A DNA stretch of 10,005 nt from Pyrodictiaceae archaeon (GTDB lineage: Archaea; Thermoproteota; Thermoprotei_A; Sulfolobales; Pyrodictiaceae), in NCBI GenBank assembly GCA_027046105.1, contig JALTZQ010000210.1, positions 1-10,005 of the forward strand, read 5' to 3'. Below, piece after piece: positions 1 through 4,497 of the stretch. The notes under the pieces are model-generated. The model made no database searches. It was not told where the DNA came from and saw only the letters and a list, made by a program, of their open reading frames with translations. Both the position numbers and the translations under genes were made by a program. Within the stretch, counting starts at the first letter, position 1. Each line of letters opens with the position of its first letter.

Positions 1-1094
1 TTGTTTTGAAAAATAGCATTATTGTTGATGTAACAGATGTTTTTCGGAGGACAAAGTCAAAGGTTATTAGGAAGGCATTAAGCGATGGAGGAAAGGTATT
101 AGCAGCAAAATTACCTGGATTTCATGGACTATTAAGAGTAGAGGTCATGCCTGGCCATAGGTTTGGTAGAGAATTAGCCGACTATGCTAGGTTTTGGGGC
201 GGTGTGGGAGGAATATTTCATAGCGATGAGCTGCCAGGATACGGTATAGAATTAAAAGAACTAGAAACTGTATATGAAAGATTGGGTGCGGTTAAAGGTA
301 AAGACGCAGTAGTAATAGTAGCTGATGAGGAGAAGAGAGCTAGAAAGGCGCTCAAAGCAGTCATAGAGAGGGCTGCAGAAGCAACAGAGGGTATACCTAA
401 AGAGACAAGAGCAGCACAGCCAGATGGAACAACGCGGTACATGAGGCCTCAGCCTGGCGCCGCACGAATGTATCCGGAAACCGATATTCCGCCTGTTGAG
501 ATTACACGGGATCTAATCAATGAAGCGGAAAGGATTGTTCCAGAACCACCACATGTCAAGGTAGAGAAACTTGTTAGAAAATATGATTTGAGTGAGGAAC
601 TCGCTAGACAAATCGTTAGAGACATACGCTTAGACTTATTCGAGAGGCTTGCAGAAAAATATCGTGGAAAGGTACCAGCTTCACTTATAGCACATATCAT
701 AGTGAATGTACTGAGGAGTCTTGCTAGAGACGGTGTACCAGTGGAAAACATAGATGATGAGGATCTTGAAGATCTTATTAGGGCTCTTGCTGAAGAAAGG
801 ATAACAAGAGACGCCATAGAGGATATTATTTCATATATATCAAGGAATCCCAGGAAGACAGTAGATGATGCCATCAAAGAGCTAGGCTTAAAAAAGGCAA
901 AGCTAAGTGAAGTCGAAAAAGTAATAGAGGAAATAATGTATGAACTAAGTGATGAAGTAAAGGAGAAGGGGATGAAAGCCTTTGGAAAGATTATGGGTAG
1001 GGTCATGACCGTACTTAGGGGTAGAGTCGATGGCAAAATCGTTGCTGATATAGTGAAGAAAAAGATAAACGAGTTAGTATCAGGAAAGAAGTAG
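1..1094 (+). CDS. gatE: Glu-tRNA(Gln) amidotransferase subunit E, C-terminal part (5' end outside window)
   Basis: GatE, with the asparaginase-like GatD, turns Glu-tRNA(Gln) into Gln-tRNA(Gln) in the archaeal cytosol. The reading frame is open to the left edge (phase begins at base 3), so the TTG at position 6 is not the real start. About 363 residues remain of a protein usually near 620-640, so the N-terminal GatB-like kinase/cradle domain is missing. The visible part opens with the AspRS-like (GAD) insertion domain: DVTDVFRRTKSKVI, then KLPGFHGLL, then FWGGVGGIFHSDELPGYGI. The conserved linker RPQPGAARMYPETDIPP follows at about residues 147-163. The remainder is the helical and YqeY-like tail that contacts the tRNA, with no cysteines and many Lys/Glu. 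The stop is TAG at 1092-1094. A guide RNA begins about 21 bases after it on the same strand. Family assignment is very secure. Confidence 0.96.
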   Translation, partial: VLKNSIIVDVTDVFRRTKSKVIRKALSDGGKVLAAKLPGFHGLLRVEVMPGHRFGRELADYARFWGGVGGIFHSDELPGYGIELKELETVYERLGAVKGKDAVVIVADEEKRARKALKAVIERAAEATEGIPKETRAAQPDGTTRYMRPQPGAARMYPETDIPPVEITRDLINEAERIVPEPPHVKVEKLVRKYDLSEELARQIVRDIRLDLFERLAEKYRGKVPASLIAHIIVNVLRSLARDGVPVENIDDEDLEDLIRALAEERITRDAIEDIISYISRNPRKTVDDAIKELGLKKAKLSEVEKVIEEIMYELSDEVKEKGMKAFGKIMGRVMTVLRGRVDGKIVADIVKKKINELVSGKK

Positions 1095-1109
1095 CATTGG
1101 TAACCACTA

Positions 1110-1180
1110 TTTCCAGTGATGAATACTCCCGTCGTTGAGCATGGGAAAGTTGCGATGAGAAGAAGGCATTTGGCTGAGGA
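1110..1180 (+). ncRNA. C/D box sRNA, dual guide for 23S rRNA 2'-O-methylation
   Basis: Boxes in order: C box GTGATGA (1116-1122, perfect RUGAUGA), 12-nt guide (1123-1134), D' box TTGA (1135-1138), 13-nt spacer, C' box GCGATGA (1152-1158, one mismatch), 15-nt guide (1159-1173), D box CTGA (1174-1177). The D guide is complementary over 11 nt to CCAAAUGCCUU, and the D' guide over 11 nt (one G-U pair) to CGGCGGGAGUA. As I recall archaeal 23S rRNA, both strings lie in one short stretch of domain IV, around E. coli 1925-1960. The N-plus-5 rule puts the methyl groups on the first G of GGG in CGGCGGGAGUA (opposite C1130) and the third A of CCAAAUGCC (opposite T1169). Two independent guide matches to neighbouring sites make chance unlikely. 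No promoter of its own is evident, so it may be processed from the gatE transcript. The end coordinates are approximate. Confidence 0.85.
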
Positions 1181-1225
1181 GCCAACACAAGCTTACGTAG
1201 ATTTTCTTGTCTTAATGTCCCAGGG

Positions 1226-1960
1226 TTAGTGGAGGCCAGTTGCACTATCGCCTATTATTGTTGCTTTAACTTGTTCCCTCCTTTTGACTACAGCAAGTAT
1301 CCTGTCTATAAAGTCCTCTTCGTAGGGTACACCAACAAATGCTAATACGTTGTTTATTGCGATGGCGGGTACCGATGTTACATTGTATTTGTCAGCTATA
1401 TCGGGATTCTCATATGCTTCTACTGTGTCTGCGATAAAGTTCTTCCTACCAGCTCTCCATACCTCATATGCGAACATATTTGACAGTAGAGCAGCGTAGG
1501 GACAGTAAGGGCACTGAGGTGTAACTATAACTTCCACGTGTACATCCTCGGTTAGCTCATCCTTTAGTATCTTGATTGTTCTCTCATCTAGGCCACTATC
1601 CTCTTGAGAAATCCTTATGATCGTTTCAATGAGGCCTCTTATTTCCTCTCCTGAAGGTGTACCAGTATACCTAATAACTCCGTCGAGTAAAGTTACGGAT
1701 GGAACCCTTTCTACATTCTGACGCTTAAATTCGTCATCATCAACGCCCTTCCTATATATGTTTACCTTTAGCAGCTTTTTACCATCCCGTATTGGTGCTT
1801 CTTCCTCAAGTATTTTAGCTATCTTTACAGCCTCATCACAATAGTGGCAGCTTGGTCCAATGAAAACATTCAGTTCTACGGGCTTCACCATATCCTCTAA
1901 CGCTTCACGTATAGCTTCACGAGTTTCTGCATCTATTTCCACTCTTACAGGGTCGTGCAC
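1226..1960 (-). CDS. protein disulfide oxidoreductase (two thioredoxin folds, glutaredoxin-like)
   Basis: A cytosolic dithiol/disulfide exchange enzyme typical of hyperthermophilic archaea, which stabilise many intracellular proteins by disulfides. The 244 residues form two thioredoxin units: the first has active site C38-H-Y-C41 with cis-proline P87 (RVPSV), the second has C150-P-Y-C153 with cis-proline P198 (SVPAI). Both CxxC pairs are intact, and the CPYC of the second unit is the usual family motif. Length is a little over the roughly 225-235 usual for the family, owing to a short C-terminal tail after about residue 230. No signal peptide is seen. The start is GTG at 1958-1960; no ATG/GTG/TTG lies further upstream in the open frame, and a weak GGCTGAT sits a few bases before it. 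The gene converges on gatE and its sRNA, and diverges from the HTH gene. It is a possible electron donor to the ribonucleotide reductase in this window (inference). Confidence 0.93.
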   Translation of the reverse strand: MHDPVRVEIDAETREAIREALEDMVKPVELNVFIGPSCHYCDEAVKIAKILEEEAPIRDGKKLLKVNIYRKGVDDDEFKRQNVERVPSVTLLDGVIRYTGTPSGEEIRGLIETIIRISQEDSGLDERTIKILKDELTEDVHVEVIVTPQCPYCPYAALLSNMFAYEVWRAGRKNFIADTVEAYENPDIADKYNVTSVPAIAINNVLAFVGVPYEEDFIDRILAVVKRREQVKATIIGDSATGLH

Positions 1961-2130
1961 TCTTATCAGCCGAGTCTCTAGCTGCCTAGTTGCTGGGGGG
2001 CTGATATGGATTTTTGCTCTTCTGTTTTTGTTTTGTTGTAAAATAGCGTAGGCAAATCTCCCTCTTATGCAAACCCCATAAACTTAATCAAGACCCTTCT
2101 TTAACGAGTGTTACTAGGGGAAGCAAAGTA
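1961..2130. promoter_or_regulatory. divergent intergenic region between oxidoreductase and HTH gene
   Basis: This 170-base gap must carry the promoters of both divergent genes. For the plus strand, an A/T stretch at about 2087-2097 (CATAAACTTAA) lies at the right distance for a short leader before the TTG at 2131. For the minus strand, TATA-like sequences occur near 2040-2049 and 2080-2087. None matches the archaeal TATA consensus well, so the individual boxes are uncertain. A pyrimidine/T-rich tract fills 2011-2040. No convincing inverted-repeat operator was found. Confidence 0.35.
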
Positions 2131-2496
2131 TTGAACACAACAAGTTTACTTACGACACCTTGCGAAATAGCTGCAAGGAAATATGTCCCTGCAATAAGAG
2201 CTTCTGTCACAATGTTACTAGTTAAGGAGTATGGGCTATCAACATATCGAGTCGCAAAGCTACTAGGGGTAACACCTGCCGCAATATCTAACTATCTATT
2301 GAGGAGGCGAGGCGGCGAGTTAGTAGATATAATATTCTCCGATGCAGAACTACGTCGAAAAATACAAGTATTAGCTGAAAGGATAGCAGGAGGCTACCAT
2401 GATTCTGTTGAACTAGTTGAGTATGTTTGCGAGGCATGTAGAAGACTACAATCCATAATATCTAATAACTCGTCCCACCCGTGTCCAAGAGGCTAG
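2131..2496 (+). CDS. small HTH transcriptional regulator (COG2522-like)
   Basis: A 121-residue DNA-binding protein. A helix-turn-helix covers about residues 36-60 (LSTYRVAKLLGVTPAAISNY, followed by LLRRRGG), preceded by the PCEIA..YVPAIRAS..M.LV segment that marks the archaeal COG2522 family as I remember it. The C-terminal half is helical and carries C100-x2-C103 (VCEACRRL). With C11 and C118 this gives four cysteines that could bind a metal or cluster; the CxxC near this position seems conserved in the family. The start is TTG at 2131, chosen because AGGGGAAG (2116-2123) lies 7 bases upstream. The target genes are unknown; the divergent oxidoreductase is the obvious candidate. Its TAG stop overlaps the stop of the converging gene by four bases. 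Confidence 0.88.
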   Translation: MNTTSLLTTPCEIAARKYVPAIRASVTMLLVKEYGLSTYRVAKLLGVTPAAISNYLLRRRGGELVDIIFSDAELRRKIQVLAERIAGGYHDSVELVEYVCEACRRLQSIISNNSSHPCPRG

Positions 2497-3518
2497 AATA
2501 GAGTTTTTTGTGCATCCACGTATAATTTTACAATGCTATGCTTACTTATAGGTATATGCACACCATAATCTGAAGCCTTTACTCTTTCAACACCACCAGC
2601 TATATTGACAACATGTATGTTTAGTGCACGTAGCCTAGATAATCTAAGTGTGGCATGTGTTGCTATGCCAAGAGGGTTCCACAGTATTGCCTCTATCTTT
2701 TGTCGACCATTATCACTCAATATCCTTAACATTAAGGGCAAAGGTGTACCATCAAAGAATACGGGTGGATTACGTATATTAATCAGGTCTTTATTAGCCA
2801 AGACTTTCATCCCATACCTTATTCTCTCCATGAAGGCATACCTGCATTTACTATTATTAAGTAAATATGCTTCATCGTTTACTATTACCTTACCGTTAGC
2901 AGTAATTGTGAAAATACACTTCTCACCAGCACAAAGCATTGCATAAGCCTCTGACGCTCCTTCAACACAGATCCATGGGGCTTCAACAATGAATTCTCTC
3001 TTAAATAATCTTATTCTCCTTCGCGCCAGAAACGAAGGAAACATGATATAGGGAGCATGAATGTTTGTATCCATTTCATTTATCAATTTAACTCTTTGTT
3101 TCCATCTTTCACAACCTAGCCTAGGCCGGCAAATAATGAGAGAATTTTCTTCAATTGTATATAAATCCGTAGCCAGAAATTGTCCATACTCATTGCCCTC
3201 AATTACAATCCTTTTAGGTCCTAGATAGGTGTAAGGTGATGAAAGATTAGCTAATGGAGCCATTGCAGACTTGAGCTTTGTACATGCTTTTCTAGGATTA
3301 TTTACTATTATGTTGTATCCTCCGCGATCAGTAACGCGTATGCAGTCATTCACTAACTCACATAGGATCTTATTACAATTGTTAAGTAGTGCAAGTAGGG
3401 ATAACATGGGTTCAACAATTATCCTTCGAAAAACTTTTGCTTCAATACTACATGTGGAAAAAGAGGAAGGAAGGTCCCAATTCAATTCCCAAGAGAGTTG
3501 GTGTGGCTCGGTGACCAC
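2493..3518 (-). CDS. hypothetical protein, 341 aa, C-terminal beta-sandwich-like segment
   Basis: I do not recognise this protein. It is rich in predicted beta strands, with about ten scattered cysteines and no membrane segment or signal peptide. The last 65 residues or so (from IEAILWNPLG through THATLRL to KHSIVKLYVDA) resemble the C-terminal beta-sandwich of GH38-type alpha-mannosidases and related glycosidases, which also run WNP..x..ATLRL to a final strand. No catalytic glycosidase domain is present, so this is a weak structural hint only. The start is GTG at 3516-3518, well supported by a textbook GGTGAT ribosome binding site (3526-3531) seven bases upstream. A later ATG (residue 38) is the alternative. 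The stop TAG is at 2493-2495, sharing a CTAG with the converging HTH gene. Upstream lies a TATA-like box at 3574-3581. Confidence 0.8.
   Translation of the reverse strand: MVTEPHQLSWELNWDLPSSFSTCSIEAKVFRRIIVEPMLSLLALLNNCNKILCELVNDCIRVTDRGGYNIIVNNPRKACTKLKSAMAPLANLSSPYTYLGPKRIVIEGNEYGQFLATDLYTIEENSLIICRPRLGCERWKQRVKLINEMDTNIHAPYIMFPSFLARRRIRLFKREFIVEAPWICVEGASEAYAMLCAGEKCIFTITANGKVIVNDEAYLLNNSKCRYAFMERIRYGMKVLANKDLINIRNPPVFFDGTPLPLMLRILSDNGRQKIEAILWNPLGIATHATLRLSRLRALNIHVVNIAGGVERVKASDYGVHIPISKHSIVKLYVDAQKTLF
2503..2508 (+). terminator. possible T-tract terminator behind the HTH gene
   Basis: Six T residues follow the HTH gene's stop by six bases. Short T tracts are enough to end many archaeal transcripts. 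The tract is also inside the 3' coding end of the opposing gene (Lys-rich C-terminus), so it may be coincidental. Confidence 0.3.
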
Positions 3519-3573
3519 GGCTTATATCACCGGCAACCCTCAACACGTCCAAGGCATCACCATCGCCAATTGG

Positions 3574-3581
3574 TATTTAAT
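3574..3581 (-). promoter_or_regulatory. candidate TATA box for the 341-aa gene
   Basis: On the minus strand this reads ATTAAATA. An initiation site about 27 bases downstream (near 3550) would give a leader of roughly 30 bases containing the GGTGAT ribosome binding site. There is no clear BRE, so support is moderate. Confidence 0.4.
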
Positions 3582-3776
3582 CCACAACGTCTCTCTAAAA
3601 ACATTAATTCCACAGAGACACCTACACAACAAGGATGTTCAGGTGATTAGTGCAGGCTAAGTCTTGGAAAACAATGATGAATGCCCGGCCAGATGTAACC
3701 GTAGCCTATGGCTATGTGGAAGCACGAGTGTACTGAAAGAGTAACACTAATACCCCCATTCGAGATTAAATAACTC

Positions 3777-3837
3777 TGGATGAAGAGCTTGACCGCTACA
3801 GATAGATATGTTTAATGAAGACAATGGTAGCCGCTGA
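3777..3837 (+). ncRNA. possible C/D box sRNA
   Basis: Box order and spacing mirror the minus-strand sRNA next to it: C-like TGGATGA (3777-3783), 15 nt, D' CAGA (3799-3802), 9 nt, C'-like TTAATGA (3812-3818), 15 nt, D CTGA (3834-3837). The C and C' boxes are imperfect. The D' guide is complementary to UAGCGGUCAAG, which resembles the D-arm of type II (Ser/Leu) tRNAs as I recall them; the N-plus-5 base would then be the first G of GG, that is G18. No target is recognised for the other guide. An AT-rich ATTAAATAA at 3765-3773 is too close to act as its promoter. Confidence 0.35.
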
Positions 3838-3865
3838 TACTTGTACGTAAAGGAATGACATTGTG

Positions 3866-3925
3866 TCAGATCGCGGTAATTTCTTCATCCCCCTTAGGGT
3901 CGCGGGGGGCAAGTGTCCTCATCCA
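3866..3925 (-). ncRNA. C/D box sRNA, dual guide for 16S rRNA 530-loop region
   Basis: On the minus strand: C-like TGGATGA (3925-3919), 15-nt guide (3918-3904), D' GCGA (3903-3900), 8-nt spacer, C' GGGATGA (3891-3885, one mismatch to RUGAUGA), 15-nt guide (3884-3870), D CTGA (3869-3866). The 60-nt span is normal for archaeal sRNAs. The D' guide is complementary to GGGGGGCAAGU and the D guide to CGCGGUAAU (9 bp, from the third position). As I remember crenarchaeal 16S rRNA, these two strings lie about 15 nt apart, before and in the 530 loop. The N-plus-5 rule gives the fifth G of the G run, and the C between the two Gs of CGCGG (about E. coli C528). The C box lies 23 bases behind the stop of the 103-aa gene on the same strand. 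The box deviations keep confidence below that of the first sRNA. Confidence 0.68.
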
Positions 3926-3948
3926 TATTCTGGACTGACTTGCTTGGA

Positions 3949-4260
3949 TTAGTAATGATCACTCTGTCTCTCATGTCTTATGTATGCTCCTTTCTGTCTC
4001 ATAACGTACCTACTTATAAGAAAGCTCAGTAGTATCTCAAGTTGCCTTCGCTGCTTACGGGCACGCTGTAGCATAGTTTCTAGCTCTGTCAGCGTAGGCC
4101 TTTTACCTTTAAACCATGCTCTTACTAGTCGATAATATATGAAAGATAGAAGGTCGCCATATTCATCATCAAGGTCTACATCATAGTGAAATTTGTTAAT
4201 AACATATTCTATGATATCACCAAGATATTGGTCCAGAAGTGACAATGCCTCCTCATCCAT
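3949..4260 (-). CDS. hypothetical protein, 103 aa, helical
   Basis: I do not recognise this protein. The N-terminal half is acidic (residues 1-40 include DLDDEYGDLL), and from about residue 45 it is basic and rich in Arg/Lys/Gln (RARKQRRQ). It is predicted to be almost entirely helical, with no cysteine and no membrane segment. The start is ATG at 4258-4260, with GGAG (4268-4271) seven bases upstream. This spacing, and a frame that is open and closed by a proper stop, support a real gene. It diverges from the ribonucleotide reductase gene across 237 bases. A C/D sRNA follows its stop on the same strand. Function is unknown. Confidence 0.72.
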   Translation of the reverse strand: MDEEALSLLDQYLGDIIEYVINKFHYDVDLDDEYGDLLSFIYYRLVRAWFKGKRPTLTELETMLQRARKQRRQLEILLSFLISRYVMRQKGAYIRHERQSDHY

Positions 4261-4497
4261 TGCTTGTCTCCATAAGTACGTTGTATGGTGCTCCCCCTAA
4301 TATCCTAACTTCTCTGGGTATCCCGTACAATGCTGGCTATAGAGGTTATTGTATTGCCTGTCAGGAGCAGCCATTAAGAACTAGTAAAGAATTATTATTA
4401 ATCGCTATTGACACGAAAAACAATAGTGTAGAGAACAGCCCAGGATCTATACACACTATCATAGTATTACCGTGGAAGTTACTATGTAGGGGGTAAA

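Larger units (their letters stand above)
3519..3948. other. 430-base interval without a protein gene; carries sRNA genes
   Basis: No convincing coding sequence is present on either strand. It contains the leader and promoter of the 341-aa gene at its left end, one good C/D sRNA on the minus strand (3866-3925), one weaker plus-strand candidate (3777-3837), and a perfect but isolated C box ATGATGA at 3674-3680. The apparent C5/G6 hairpin at 3889-3909 is explained by the guide and spacer of the minus-strand sRNA. I see nothing assignable in 3582-3673. Confidence 0.6.

Noticed and set aside
449..1036. 195-codon minus-strand open frame opposite gatE
   Set aside because: A Ser/Phe/Ile-rich mirror of gatE codons without a ribosome binding site; gatE is certain.
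1015..1245. 76-codon minus-strand open frame across the gatE end and the sRNA
   Set aside because: It covers the 23S guide RNA and overlaps the 3' end of the oxidoreductase gene, with no ribosome binding site or protein-like composition.
3271..3660. 129-codon plus-strand open frame
   Set aside because: Most of it is antisense to the well-supported 341-aa gene, and it runs through that gene's GGTGAT site and promoter.
3674..3736. Perfect C box ATGATGA with a CTGA 52 bases later, suggesting another C/D sRNA
   Set aside because: A C'-like ATGTGGA with a 12-nt guide can be placed before the CTGA, but there is no believable D' box, the D'-C' gap would be too long, and neither guide matches an rRNA or tRNA string that I recognise.
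3889..3909. C5/G6 hairpin that might be a terminator
   Set aside because: No T tract follows on either strand, and the runs are explained as C' box/spacer and guide of the minus-strand sRNA.
4239..4496. 85-codon open frame just upstream of the reductase gene
   Set aside because: It starts inside the antisense of the 103-aa gene, has no ribosome binding site, and its product has no recognisable composition or motif; the region more likely holds divergent promoters.
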